Source: Nannocystis sp. RBIL2 (GTDB taxonomy: Bacteria; Myxococcota_A; Polyangia; Nannocystales; Nannocystaceae). Taken from it: a stretch of 64,000 nucleotides of DNA. Below the pieces are notes generated by a model. That model was given only the letters and a program-made list of their open reading frames with translations, was not told where the DNA came from and ran no database searches. Below are positions 1-8,506 of this stretch, in pieces (positions within the stretch are counted from its first letter, which is position 1; each line of letters begins with the position of its first letter). The stretch is taken from assembly GCF_026626745.1 (NCBI RefSeq), contig NZ_JAPNJW010000002.1, forward strand, positions 5,294,151 through 5,358,150. Reading direction: 5' to 3'. The position numbers and the translations under genes were made by a program.

Positions 1-1
1 G

Positions 2-121
2 TCGGAGCCGGAGCAGCTCCACCGCGCCTTGAAGAGCTTCCAGCTCGACCATGGGCTCGCGCCGACGGGCGAGGCCGATCCGCCGACCCGCGCGCGCCTC
101 GTCGCGGCCCACGGGAGCTGA
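2..121 (+). CDS. C-terminal end of a peptidoglycan-binding-domain protein (partial)
   Basis: Only the last 39 codons are in the window; the gene enters from the left and stops at a TGA. The visible residues (LHRALKSFQ then GLAPTGEAD then TRARLVAAHG) fit the end of a PG_binding_1 domain, the three-helix repeat with a 'GL..TG..D..T...L' ending that anchors proteins to peptidoglycan or occurs in contractile-tail accessory proteins. The next gene starts two bases after the stop, so the two are probably cotranscribed. What lies N-terminal to this domain is unknown. Confidence 0.6.
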   Translation, partial: SEPEQLHRALKSFQLDHGLAPTGEADPPTRARLVAAHGS

Positions 122-122
122 C

Positions 123-2093
123 ATGGCCCAATACGCGCTGCAGGAGCCGATCTCGCTCCCCGACGGGCGCGAGCTCCCGGTCGGCAGCCAGGTGACGCTG
201 GTCTCGGCCGGCGAGCACACGTTCACGATCGTCCACGACGACACCGGCCTCGAGCTCGAGATCCGCTACGCGGACGCCCGCGGGATGCTGGCGAGCGTCG
301 GCTCCAGCAGCGGCGGCAAGCCGGCCATCAGCCAGCGGCGCGTCGACGCGGCGATCGCAGGCGTCCTCCCCACGCGCCGTCAGGCGGCGGTCAGCCGAGA
401 GCGGCAAAACAAGCTCGAGCGCGAGCCGGTGCGCTGGCGCGAGCGGAGCGAGGCGCGCCAGTTCGAGGTCGATCCGAGGCAGCATCACCACAACATCGGC
501 GTGGAGATCGAGGTCGCGAATTACTTCGTCGAGGTGCGGCAGGGCGACGAGTGGCACCCGCTGCGCGGCACGCACGACGTGGTGGTCAAGGACGACGGGT
601 ACTACGAGCTGCAGGCCGAGCTCAGCGGAAAGCTCGAGTTCGTGACGGACCCGCCGCACGCCGTGAAGGAGGACGCCCCCGGCAATTTGCAGCGAGCCGT
701 CCGCGAATTGTCCGCCCTGGCGATCGAGCTGCGCGCCGCGATCGACGCCGGCGGGGCGTGCTCGCGGCTGACGGCGCTGGCCCAGCTCGAGCATGCGGGG
801 GACCTCGTCACCGACGCGAAATACGCGATCGGCTACCGCGAGGTCGGGGCGCCGAACCTCGAGTTCCGCGGCACCTTTCAGGCGACGCTCGGGGTCCCGC
901 TGGCGGCGATCCCCAAGCTGTTCTCCACCTGCGCCGCCATCGGGACCACGAACGTGACCAGCGCGACGATCACCGCCGTAGGCCGCTGGGTCGAGCAGGT
1001 CGTGACGACGCACCTGGGAGACTTCGGAGACAGCCCGCACGGCTGCATCAGCCCCGAGCTCGCGGGCTTCCTGTTCGTGCTGCGGTACTACCTCTACGTC
1101 GGCAAGGGCGGGGTCGACGACACCGTACGCACGAACCTCCACCCGCCCAAGGGACAGCTCGATCTCATGGCGCGGACCAACTTCGCCCGCATGTTCAAGC
1201 TCGTCCCCGAGCGCGCCTGGCTGACGAAGGAGCAGTTCTGCGAGCTCGCCCTCGGCGACATGGACCCGGCGCCGTGGGTGTTCAACCAGATCTTCGACGC
1301 GCGCCCGCTGCCGAACGGCGAGGAGCTCGACCTCTTCGGGCTCGGCTGGCCGCGCGAGCTCCGCCCCGAAGAAGACACCGGGCCCGTGACCGCGCTGTTC
1401 GACGACTGGGACTGGGAGCGCGAGCCCAAGATCGACGCCGCGTACGCGTTCTACATCGAAGGGAAGTCGAGCCTCTTGACCCGCAAGCGGCGGAAGCGCC
1501 TCGCGCGCTTCGACGCCGGCCTCCGTGTCCTGCAGGCTCGCTTCTCGAACCGCATGAGCCGCGAACACTTCACGCACGCGTTGGAGAGGCTGCACCGCGC
1601 CGGCAAGCCGCTCGAGTTCCTGGCCTTTCACCCGAACCACCGCACCACCGTGCCGGTCACGCGCGGCGCCTGGCTCGCGGCGATCTTCGACGGGCGTGAC
1701 CTGCTGACCCAGGCGGAGACCGCGGTGCCCATCCTCAAGACGATGGGCGAGCTCGACAAGACCGACGATCTCGGCGAGCAGGACCCCTGCGACCGCGGCG
1801 TGATCTTCGAGCTGCGCGCGTTCTCGGGCGAGGTCGCGCCCGAGGCTTGGAGCCCGTTCGTCGACCGGATCATCCGCTACGTCGGCCAGGTCAACGCCAA
1901 GATGACCGAGCGCGACCGCAAGATGGCGCTCCGCGAGCTCTCGGACCTCCACCGCCGCGCCCAGACCCTGCAGAGCAAGCGCTGCATCGAGGCCCTGCGC
2001 GCCGCGGTCACCCAGTGCAAGTTCCGTGAACAGGGCTGGGCGCTGGTGCGCCGCGCCGAGGCCCTCGTCCGCGCCGACGCCAAGGAGAGCTGA
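123..2093 (+). CDS. large protein of unknown function, weakly amidoligase-like
   Basis: A 656-residue soluble protein with no signal peptide or membrane segment. The ATG at 123 is preferred over an in-frame ATG at 51, because the upstream gene stops at 121 and the 51 start would overlap its PG-binding domain. About residues 125-240 carry HHHNIGVEIEV and later KLEFVTDPP, followed by a QATLGVPL stretch. The 'GVEIE' and 'EFVTxPP' pieces recall ATP-dependent amidoligase-type (COOH-NH2 ligase) proteins, but I cannot trace the full fold, so this is a hint only. The C-terminal half is helical and rich in Arg and Glu. Together with the upstream PG-binding domain the pair could be part of a secretion or toxin-delivery cassette; that is inference. 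Confidence 0.55.
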   Translation: MAQYALQEPISLPDGRELPVGSQVTLVSAGEHTFTIVHDDTGLELEIRYADARGMLASVGSSSGGKPAISQRRVDAAIAGVLPTRRQAAVSRERQNKLEREPVRWRERSEARQFEVDPRQHHHNIGVEIEVANYFVEVRQGDEWHPLRGTHDVVVKDDGYYELQAELSGKLEFVTDPPHAVKEDAPGNLQRAVRELSALAIELRAAIDAGGACSRLTALAQLEHAGDLVTDAKYAIGYREVGAPNLEFRGTFQATLGVPLAAIPKLFSTCAAIGTTNVTSATITAVGRWVEQVVTTHLGDFGDSPHGCISPELAGFLFVLRYYLYVGKGGVDDTVRTNLHPPKGQLDLMARTNFARMFKLVPERAWLTKEQFCELALGDMDPAPWVFNQIFDARPLPNGEELDLFGLGWPRELRPEEDTGPVTALFDDWDWEREPKIDAAYAFYIEGKSSLLTRKRRKRLARFDAGLRVLQARFSNRMSREHFTHALERLHRAGKPLEFLAFHPNHRTTVPVTRGAWLAAIFDGRDLLTQAETAVPILKTMGELDKTDDLGEQDPCDRGVIFELRAFSGEVAPEAWSPFVDRIIRYVGQVNAKMTERDRKMALRELSDLHRRAQTLQSKRCIEALRAAVTQCKFREQGWALVRRAEALVRADAKES

Positions 2094-2162
2094 GCCCGCG
2101 GAGGTAGCACCGTTCGTCCTTCCGTCCGACCTGGTCGTTTGCACAGAGGAAACACAAAGCCG

Positions 2163-2190
2163 TTGCGGGCGTGGACGAGCCCGGTATCAT
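2163..2190 (+). promoter_or_regulatory. putative promoter of the membrane-protein gene at 2197
   Basis: TTGCGG at 2163-2168 and TATCAT at 2185-2190 are separated by 16 bases. The ATG follows the -10 hexamer by only six bases, so a transcript would start at or next to the start codon. Confidence 0.4.
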
Positions 2191-2196
2191 CCGCCG

Positions 2197-3072
2197 ATGT
2201 TGACATGCCTGCAGCGAGCGAGCGCATCGCTCGTCGTCCTCACCCTGTTTTTCGCCAGTCTGCCCGCCCACGCCCAGCCCGTGGAGGTCGTCTCCACGTC
2301 CGCGGAGCAGCCCGCCGACCGCGTCCACCTGGTCAACGGCGGCATGGTCCAGGGCTCGATCCTCGAGGTCTTACCGAATGATTCGTTGACGATCGTCTCG
2401 GCCGCGACCGGCGACCGCAAGACTTTTGCCTGGTCGGATATCGCCGCCTACGAGCAGGGCGGCCAGCGCACCGAGATCGGCGCAGTCGCGGCCCCTGCCC
2501 CGGCCCCGCGCGAGGAGCCAGCGCCGGTCTACGGTCCGCGCCTCCATATCGAGTCCACCAAGCCCGCCTCGGTCCATCTTTACGAGATCACCGGCGAGAT
2601 GGTCGCCCACGGCGCCAACGTCACCGTCCACGGCATCCATTACCGCCCCGTGTGCGCGGCCCCGTGCGGCAAGGTCATCGACACGAGCGGCGGCAGCTCG
2701 TACTTCTTCGGCGGCGAGGGCCTCACCACCTCGAACCGGTTCAACCTCACGGACGCGCGCGGCGACGTCACCGCGGTCGTCAAGCCGGGCCGCAGGGGCC
2801 TGCGGACCGGCGGAATCATCACGATGAGCGTCGGCCTCGCCCTCATGGCGCTGGGCGGCGGGCTCTTCGTCCTCTCCAAGAGCCGGGCCGATCGCGACGA
2901 GATCCTCGGCGAAGGGCCGGCCGAACCGCCGAAGTACGGGGCGCCGATCGGCCTGCTCGTCGGTGGCGCCGCCGCCCTCGCCGGCGGCATCGTCATGCTG
3001 GTCCTCGGCAAGACGCGCTACAAGCTGAAGACCGGCGGCCTCGGCCTGCTCCGCCCGCTCCGCTTCGGCTGA
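2197..3072 (+). CDS. exported membrane protein of unknown function
   Basis: A 291-residue protein. It starts with a cleavable signal peptide (hydrophobic core around residues 8-24, AHA-Q cleavage site), then a short beta-rich domain (about 35-80) with a 'G.v.G.i.ev..nd.l.i' pattern, a Pro/Ala linker, a PEGA-like beta domain (about 110-200), and two hydrophobic helices near 207-230 and 250-275 before a basic tail. This architecture is common in myxobacterial envelope proteins with no assigned function. The ATG at 2197 is chosen because the -10-like TATCAT sits six bases upstream and the signal peptide begins there. Confidence 0.6.
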   Translation: MLTCLQRASASLVVLTLFFASLPAHAQPVEVVSTSAEQPADRVHLVNGGMVQGSILEVLPNDSLTIVSAATGDRKTFAWSDIAAYEQGGQRTEIGAVAAPAPAPREEPAPVYGPRLHIESTKPASVHLYEITGEMVAHGANVTVHGIHYRPVCAAPCGKVIDTSGGSSYFFGGEGLTTSNRFNLTDARGDVTAVVKPGRRGLRTGGIITMSVGLALMALGGGLFVLSKSRADRDEILGEGPAEPPKYGAPIGLLVGGAAALAGGIVMLVLGKTRYKLKTGGLGLLRPLRFG

Positions 3073-3153
3073 CCCTTCGGACAGGCCACCGCGCTCCGCT
3101 TCGGCTGCCCCTCGGGCGCCCGCAGGCTCCGATCGCTCTCCAGGCCAGTCCAC

Positions 3154-3213
3154 GACCATGAAGCCCGCGACCATGAAGCCCGCGACCATGAAGCCCGCGA
3201 CCATGAAGCCCGC
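3154..3213 (+). repeat. four perfect 15-bp tandem copies, each with an ATG
   Basis: The unit GACCATGAAGCCCGC occurs four times without a mismatch. It reads in frame with the downstream SUKH gene (Met-Lys-Pro-Ala-Thr repeated), but the better ribosome binding site is downstream of the repeat, so the array probably lies in the 5' leader. Confidence 0.85.
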
Positions 3214-3247
3214 GGTCAAGCAGGCCTCCACCAGGAGGTCCCGGGAA

Positions 3248-3844
3248 ATGCAAGTCACGGAAACGACGGACGCGAGCCGGAGCGCTCGTGCCGAACGAAT
3301 GAGGACAGCCCTCGGACGGATCAAAGCGTGGCTGCGCTCCAACAACGCGGAGGGCATTGTCGACAACCTCGCACCCCCCACGTCCGTCGAAGAAATTGCT
3401 GCGTGCGCGAAAGTCCTCGGTTTAGCGATACCCGATGACTTACGTGAGCTCTGGTTGCTCCACGGGGGTCAGAACGTGGAGAAGACGCATCCCTTTCTGG
3501 GATCTCACGACCTTCTCAGCCCTGCGACGGCGGCGAGCGTGAGCCACGATTTCTTGTCGACGCTCCCGATGCTCCGTGATGCACCCGACGACCTCGTCGA
3601 GGTGACGGAAGAGGAGCTCGCGTCGGACGAATGGTTGACGATCGGCAAGAGCGGCCGATGGGACGTGTGGGTGATTTGTGCCGCTACGGGACGTCTCTTC
3701 GGCTCGAGCCCCGACTACCCGCAGCTGTATGCAATCTCAGGCTCGCTGCTCGACTGGCTCGAGACCTTCGCCGAGGGGGCGGAGAACGGCGAGTACGAGG
3801 TGATCCGATTGGGTGAGTCGTGCTTTGTGTCCCCGATCCTTTGA
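3248..3844 (+). CDS. SMI1/KNR4 (SUKH) family protein
   Basis: A 198-residue cytoplasmic protein. The start at 3248 is set by a perfect AGGAGG at 3233-3238, nine bases upstream; earlier in-frame ATGs at 3158-3203 belong to a tandem repeat. Residues about 40-180 carry the SUKH pattern: a helix with PPTSVEEIAACAKVL, then LAIPDDLRELWLLHGG, the polar 'WLTIGKSGRWDVWV' strand region and a C-terminal helix. Many SUKH proteins are immunity proteins against polymorphic toxins, but no toxin gene is adjacent, so the role is open. TTA and ATA codons and lower GC than the neighbours suggest recent transfer. Confidence 0.7.
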   Translation: MQVTETTDASRSARAERMRTALGRIKAWLRSNNAEGIVDNLAPPTSVEEIAACAKVLGLAIPDDLRELWLLHGGQNVEKTHPFLGSHDLLSPATAASVSHDFLSTLPMLRDAPDDLVEVTEEELASDEWLTIGKSGRWDVWVICAATGRLFGSSPDYPQLYAISGSLLDWLETFAEGAENGEYEVIRLGESCFVSPIL

Positions 3845-3849
3845 TAGCG

Positions 3850-4252
3850 CGCGACCCTCTCCTCGAATTGTCGAGGCGTCACGGTCGGCGGCAGCTCGCG
3901 GCGGTGGACCTCGATCGCCTCCTCGACTCGACGGAAGCAGTCCCGACAGCTCAGCAAGACCCCCTCGAGCGCCCACCCGACGGCCCACAGTCTCGGCTCA
4001 TTCGCGGAGTGCCCGACGAACACGCTCCGACAGGGTGGTCTGCGCGGCGGGGCTCGCCGTCCAGTCGAGGCCTTCGAGCGCAGGTACGTCGGCGATGGAG
4101 ATGGCCTGGGTGACGATCAGCAACTGCTCGATCCACGCTGCATCGGGAACGACGTAACGCCGAGCGGGACAGGTGCTGGCGATCCTGTAGAGTAATATTT
4201 GCTGGGCAGGCGAGGCCTGCTCTACGCGTAGTCTGATTCTCGTCGCGGCCTT
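3850..4252 (-). pseudogene. remnant of an unrecognised protein gene, 5' truncated and frameshifted
   Basis: On the minus strand a frame open from 4252 down to a TGA at 3998 reads like real protein (for example AQQILLYRIAS, then RRYVVPDAAWIEQLL and GLDWTASPAAQTTLSE) but has no start codon after the upstream TAA at 4253. Near 4020 the protein-like character moves to another frame (GHSANEPRLWAVGWALEG, then CRDCFRRVEEAIEVHRRELP) and runs on toward 3850, where it meets the SUKH gene end antisense. This fits one decayed gene with a frameshift; the original family is not recognised. Confidence 0.45.
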
Positions 4253-4300
4253 TTACGGCCCCTGTTCGCTCGACTCCGGCTCACTCCCTCAATTAAAATT

Positions 4301-5506
4301 TCAAGCCGGCACCGCGGCGGTCGCCGGGCTGCGATAGCCCTCGGGTTCGCCGCGGATCACCGCTGCGCGCTCCTCGGCAGTCAGCTCGGCCCAGGTCGCC
4401 GCGTCGACCACGATCTGCTCGGGGGCAGCGCGCTCTTCCATGGCGAACGCCGCCTCGATCGCCGCGCCCCACATGTCATAGGCCAGCTTGTTGGTGCCGA
4501 CCACGCCGGCGATCACCTCGCCGGTGCCGACGCCGATGCGCACGCGGATCTCCCGCGCCTGGCAGGCCTCGACGCGCTCGACCGCGGCGCGCATGCGCAG
4601 CGCCAGGTCGACGGCAGCGCGGGCCGGCGGCGCCCCGTCCGTCAGGCCGACCGCCGCCACGTAGGCGTCGCCGACCGTCTTCACCTTGTCGGCGCCGCGC
4701 TCCTCGCATACCGCATCGAACGCGCCGAAGGTCGCGTTGAGCACGCGGACGATGTCCTCCGCGGCTGCCTCTTCGGCCAGGTGAGTGAAACCGGCGATGT
4801 CGCACACCACCACGCTGACCGGCGCGTGACGGCGGCCGACCCCCTCGCCGCCCTCGCGCAGCGTCGCCACGAATTCGGCCGGCAGCACCGTCCCGAGCAG
4901 CGCGTCGGTGCGCTGCCGCAGCGCCCGCAGCTCGTCGCGGGTCCGCGCGGTCACTCGCTGCGCGTAGTACGTCGCCACCGCCGTCGCCACCGCCACCAGC
5001 GAGATGTTGATCTGGAAGTTGCTGCGCATGTCCTCGGGCGCCAGCACCATCGCCGGGATGACCTCGAACGCGAGGCAGAAGCCGAGGAACGCAGCCGCGT
5101 TGAGGCCCGCCACCACCAGCGCAGTCCGCCGGCGCGCGCTCGGGAACAGCATGAACGTCAGCACGATCACCGGCATGTACCAGTATTGCAGCCCGTAGCT
5201 CGGCCCGAACAGCGACGCCGCGCCCGCCGTCGACAGCAGCGTGTAGAGCGTGAAGATCACCGCCCCCGGCGCGTGGTGTCCGCGCGCCGACAGCGACAGC
5301 GACAGCGCCGGCGGCACGATCCCCGCCGACAGCGCGTAGGCCACCGCGCCTGGCGACGTCGCCCCGTAGGTGACGCTCAGCAGCACCGTGATCATCGTGA
5401 AGCCGATCGCCAGCAGGCACAGCCCGTGGAGGAACACCACGTGCTGGCGCTCCAGCGGGGCGGCCTGCGGCGCGAGCCCCAATCGCAGCAGTCGACCGAT
5501 CGTCAC
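4301..5506 (-). CDS. 6-TM class III nucleotidyl cyclase subunit, C1-like (keeps metal Asps, lacks Asn/Arg)
   Basis: A 401-residue protein with six hydrophobic helices in residues 25-182, then a class III cyclase homology domain (about 228-385). Visible catalytic positions: metal-binding D236 (CDIAGF) and D280 (VGDAY), and Lys/Asp adenine-type positions K276 and D344. The transition-state Asn and Arg of the usual 'VNxAxRM' motif are replaced: the local sequence is GAAIEAAFAM, with E351 and A355. It starts with a GTG that overlaps the TGA of the partner gene (GTGA, 5503-5506), so translation is coupled. Known biology: in animal adenylyl cyclases C1 supplies the two metal Asps. Inferred role: membrane cAMP synthesis as a heterodimer with the upstream gene product. 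Confidence 0.85.
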   Translation of the reverse strand: MTIGRLLRLGLAPQAAPLERQHVVFLHGLCLLAIGFTMITVLLSVTYGATSPGAVAYALSAGIVPPALSLSLSARGHHAPGAVIFTLYTLLSTAGAASLFGPSYGLQYWYMPVIVLTFMLFPSARRRTALVVAGLNAAAFLGFCLAFEVIPAMVLAPEDMRSNFQINISLVAVATAVATYYAQRVTARTRDELRALRQRTDALLGTVLPAEFVATLREGGEGVGRRHAPVSVVVCDIAGFTHLAEEAAAEDIVRVLNATFGAFDAVCEERGADKVKTVGDAYVAAVGLTDGAPPARAAVDLALRMRAAVERVEACQAREIRVRIGVGTGEVIAGVVGTNKLAYDMWGAAIEAAFAMEERAAPEQIVVDAATWAELTAEERAAVIRGEPEGYRSPATAAVPA

Positions 5507-6741
5507 GGCGAGCGCCCTGCCTTGCGCGCCCCGCGGACGAAGTACGTCTTCATCGCTCCCTTGCCCTTGATCTCCACGCTCTCGCGGCCGCTGCACTCGA
5601 AGCGGTGGTTGACCTTGGCGAACGTCAGCGGCGAGACGTGGACCTCGCCGGCGAGCCCGTGCATCTCCATGCGCTGGGCCGTGTTGACGGTGTCGCCCCA
5701 CAGGTCGTAGATCGGGCGCACCTGGCCGATCACCCCGGCCACCACCGGCCCCGAGTTGACCCCGATGCGCACCGCGATCCCCGGCGTCGCCGCGAACTCT
5801 TCGCGCAGCGCCAGGGCCAGCGCCACCAGCACCTCCGCGTGGTCGGGGCGGTACACCGGCAGCCCGGCCGCGGCGACGAAGCTGGTCCCCGTGGTCTTGA
5901 TCTTCTCGGCCCCGAACTCGGCGCAGCGGCGGTCGATCGCGGCGATCACCGCGTGCAGCCGCGCCAGGTAGGCCTCCGATGACTGGCCCTCGGCAGGGCG
6001 GTCGAGCCCGATCACCCGGCAGAACAGCACCGACGCGTCGCCGTGGCGCTCCGCGATCTCCTGCTCGCCCGCCTGCAAGCGGCGCCCGATCTCCTCCGGA
6101 AACACGCTGCGGAGCAGCCGCTCCGACTTGGCCCGCTCGAGCTCGAGGTCGTCCTCGGCCAGCGCGTTGAACGAGCGCGAGCCGTAGCCGACCAGCAGGA
6201 TCACCGCCACCAGCATCGCCTGATGCAGATACTGATAAGGCCCGTACAGCGCCACACGGCGGGCCAGGTCGCCGTCGAGGTCCCAGCCGTAGACCAGCAC
6301 CGCCAGGCAGATCGACGCCGCCAACGCCGTGCCCAGCGCCGCCGTCTGCTCGCGGGTGGGGAACAGCAGGAACGGCAGCGCCGCCCCGAGGATCAGCAAA
6401 AAGAAGTTGCCGTAGTCGAGCCCGATGGTCCACGAGCCCATCAGGATCGACGTCATGAGCGTCCCGTGGAACGCCAGCGCCGCGTCGCGCGGGCGGCCGC
6501 GGACGTGCAGGGCGAACACTGCCGCGAGGCCGCCGACGGTGACGGTCAGGTGGACCAGCAATTCGGGGTCGAGCGGCCTGCCGGTGCCGACGTGGCCGAC
6601 GCAGCTCATCACGATCCCGAGCAGCGCCAGCGCGTTCTGCAGGCGGATCCGCCGCCCGTCTTCGCGGGAGGTGTCCTCGCGGACACCGGCCCGGACGGCC
6701 CGCGACAACGCCGCTCGCACCCGCAGGACCGCGTTCGTCAC
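5503..6741 (-). CDS. 6-TM class III nucleotidyl cyclase subunit, C2-like (keeps Asn/Arg, lacks metal Asps)
   Basis: A 412-residue protein with six hydrophobic helices between about residues 35 and 190, a linker helix, then a cyclase domain (235-405). The two metal-binding Asp positions are lost: R242 in VLFCRVIG and T286 in IKTTGTSF. The latter closely resembles the C2 half of animal enzymes (KIKTIGST). K282, D346 (YDLWG) and the transition-state N353 and R357 (TVNTAQRM) are intact. The GTG start lies nine bases after a -10-like TAAGGT. Alone it should be inactive; paired with the gene behind it one complete active site can form. It is the first gene of the two-gene operon. Confidence 0.85.
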   Translation of the reverse strand: MTNAVLRVRAALSRAVRAGVREDTSREDGRRIRLQNALALLGIVMSCVGHVGTGRPLDPELLVHLTVTVGGLAAVFALHVRGRPRDAALAFHGTLMTSILMGSWTIGLDYGNFFLLILGAALPFLLFPTREQTAALGTALAASICLAVLVYGWDLDGDLARRVALYGPYQYLHQAMLVAVILLVGYGSRSFNALAEDDLELERAKSERLLRSVFPEEIGRRLQAGEQEIAERHGDASVLFCRVIGLDRPAEGQSSEAYLARLHAVIAAIDRRCAEFGAEKIKTTGTSFVAAAGLPVYRPDHAEVLVALALALREEFAATPGIAVRIGVNSGPVVAGVIGQVRPIYDLWGDTVNTAQRMEMHGLAGEVHVSPLTFAKVNHRFECSGRESVEIKGKGAMKTYFVRGARKAGRSP

Positions 6742-6925
6742 GTCGATCCCACCTTACCGGAAACACCCGCGAGCGTCCCGCCGAGCCCGGCGCCGCCGCG
6801 GCTCGAAAACGAACCGAACGCGCGGGGCGACCCGACCCCGCTCGTGGTCACGACATTCCCCTGAGAACATGTCCCGAAGGTCATGCGGACAATTGTTCGC
6901 CGACCCGCGAAACCAGTCGCACCGC

Positions 6926-8506
6926 TCAATCGGCGACCGTCACGCGCACCTCGACCTGGGCTCCGTCCGGGGCCTGGACGCGCAGCTCGCCGCGGCTCGG
7001 GTCGAGCGTCCAGCAAGCGCCCTCCGGTCCGGCCGTCGTGGTCAGTTCGATGTCGAGCGAGGCCGCGTCGAAGCGCCGCGTCGGCAGGGCGATCTCGCTG
7101 ACTCCGCCGTCGCCGGTCCAGCTCGCCGTGGCCGTCTTTTGGTCCCAGGCGAACGCGCTGTCCGTGCCGGCGACCGCGCGCAGGTACGGGCGGACGAACA
7201 CGTCGAGAGTGTCGCGCTCGCTGCCGTCGGCTTCGAGCACCGACAGGTCCTCCGCGTTCCACTCGACCTCGTTCTGCGAACACTCCCACAGCGTGGCCGA
7301 CAATCGCCGCGCGTCCATATGGGCGAGGGCGCGGGCGAGCCACTCCTCGGCGCCGACCGCCCCGTGGCCGTAGCCGAATTCACCGATGAGCACGCCCAGC
7401 CCCTCCGCCGCCGCGAAATCGGCGATGCTATCGAGGAACGGCTCCGGCATCAGCCCGACCGCCGGCAAACCCTTGACGAGCCCGGGGTCGTACATGTGCG
7501 CGGCGTACACGAGCCCCGAGCCCTCGGGCCGCACGTGCTCGATCGGCTGGAAGCCGACCGCGTCGGTCCCCGGGTTGTTGAAGAGGATGAGCAGCTCGTC
7601 GCCGGCCAGCGCTCGCAGCTGCGCCACCGCCTCGGTGTGGAACGGGTTCAGCGTCTCGTGCTTCCACCCCGCGACGTCGCCCGCGGTGCCCGAGCCGGGC
7701 TCGTTGAGGATCTCGAGCCCCACCACGCCGGGGTGGTCGCCCACCCGCGCGATCATCTGTCCCCACATGGCGAAGAACTTCGCGTGCAGCCCGTCCTCGT
7801 CGGCCCAGAAGCGGTCGAACGCGGCGCGCACGTCGCCGTCGAGGACGTACTTGAGCCCCCAGTCGGCGTCCGGACAGGTGTGCGGCTCGGGCGGCGGATC
7901 TTGCGGCAAGGTCCACGGCGGGAAGCCGTCACCACAGTACGTCGAGGTGTAGATGTCCTGGTGGAAGTCGACGACCACGCGCAGGCCGTGCGACCACGCG
8001 ACATCGACCATGGCCGCGTAGCGGTCGAGGTAGCGCGCGTCGTACTGCCCCGGCGTCGGCTCGAGCGCCTCCCACGAGAAGAGCAGCCGCACCACGTTGA
8101 CGCCCCAGCCCGACAGGCGGGCGAAGAACTGCTCCGCCTCGGCCGTGAACGCCGCCTGCTCCGCCTCGGCGTCGATCGGGAATGGCACGAACGGCGCCCA
8201 CTTCGAACGCCCGCCCGTGTTGACCCCGCGCAGCAGCACGTCGCGCCCGTGCTCGTCGTGCATCCGCCCCTCGGCGTCGAGGCTGACCCGCGCGCTGGTC
8301 AAAAGGACAGGTTCGATCGGGCTCTCGCACTCGCCCGGGGCCAGCGGCGCCCCCGTGGTCGTCGGCGCCGCCGTCGACGAGCTCGTCGGCCCCGTGGTCG
8401 CCGGCCCGTCCGTCGTCGCCGTGGTCGTCTCGCTCGCCCCGGTGCTCGAAGACGGATCTCCGCCGCAACCGATCGCCGCCGTCAACAATACAAGCGCCCT
8501 GCGCAT
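6926..8506 (-). CDS. GH5 glycoside hydrolase lipoprotein, endoglycoceramidase-like
   Basis: A 526-residue secreted lipoprotein: signal peptide ending at C14, a Thr/Ser-rich linker (about 18-55), then a (beta/alpha)8 domain. Catalytic residues are visible: acid/base E269 in LEILNEPG and nucleophile E376 in VLIGEFGYG. The VVVDFHQDIY segment (about 177-186) followed by a G.G.P.W pattern is typical of the GH5 endoglycoceramidase/glucosylceramidase branch, which cleaves glycosphingolipid headgroups; cellulase activity cannot be excluded. A beta-sandwich tail follows from about 430. A TACTAT hexamer sits seven bases before the ATG. It stands alone between the cyclase operon and a plus-strand lipoprotein gene. 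Confidence 0.8.
   Translation of the reverse strand: MRRALVLLTAAIGCGGDPSSSTGASETTTATTDGPATTGPTSSSTAAPTTTGAPLAPGECESPIEPVLLTSARVSLDAEGRMHDEHGRDVLLRGVNTGGRSKWAPFVPFPIDAEAEQAAFTAEAEQFFARLSGWGVNVVRLLFSWEALEPTPGQYDARYLDRYAAMVDVAWSHGLRVVVDFHQDIYTSTYCGDGFPPWTLPQDPPPEPHTCPDADWGLKYVLDGDVRAAFDRFWADEDGLHAKFFAMWGQMIARVGDHPGVVGLEILNEPGSGTAGDVAGWKHETLNPFHTEAVAQLRALAGDELLILFNNPGTDAVGFQPIEHVRPEGSGLVYAAHMYDPGLVKGLPAVGLMPEPFLDSIADFAAAEGLGVLIGEFGYGHGAVGAEEWLARALAHMDARRLSATLWECSQNEVEWNAEDLSVLEADGSERDTLDVFVRPYLRAVAGTDSAFAWDQKTATASWTGDGGVSEIALPTRRFDAASLDIELTTTAGPEGACWTLDPSRGELRVQAPDGAQVEVRVTVAD

Noticed and set aside
551..1699. Long open frame overlapping the 123-2093 gene on the same strand
   Set aside because: Arg/Ala/Pro-rich shadow without signal peptide or domain; typical of high-GC third-position bias.
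2371..3381. 336-codon minus-strand frame over the 2197-3072 gene
   Set aside because: Low-complexity Ala/Glu/Arg/Gly text antisense to a gene with a clear signal peptide, and its start runs through the 15-bp repeat.
3737..3988. 83-codon minus-strand frame opposite the SUKH gene end
   Set aside because: It is the out-of-frame continuation after the stop at 3998 of the decayed gene; the protein-like text is in a different frame.
4301..6766. A single 821-codon frame covering both cyclase genes
   Set aside because: The upstream part is out of frame with the real cyclase there; the GTGA overlap explains two separate genes.
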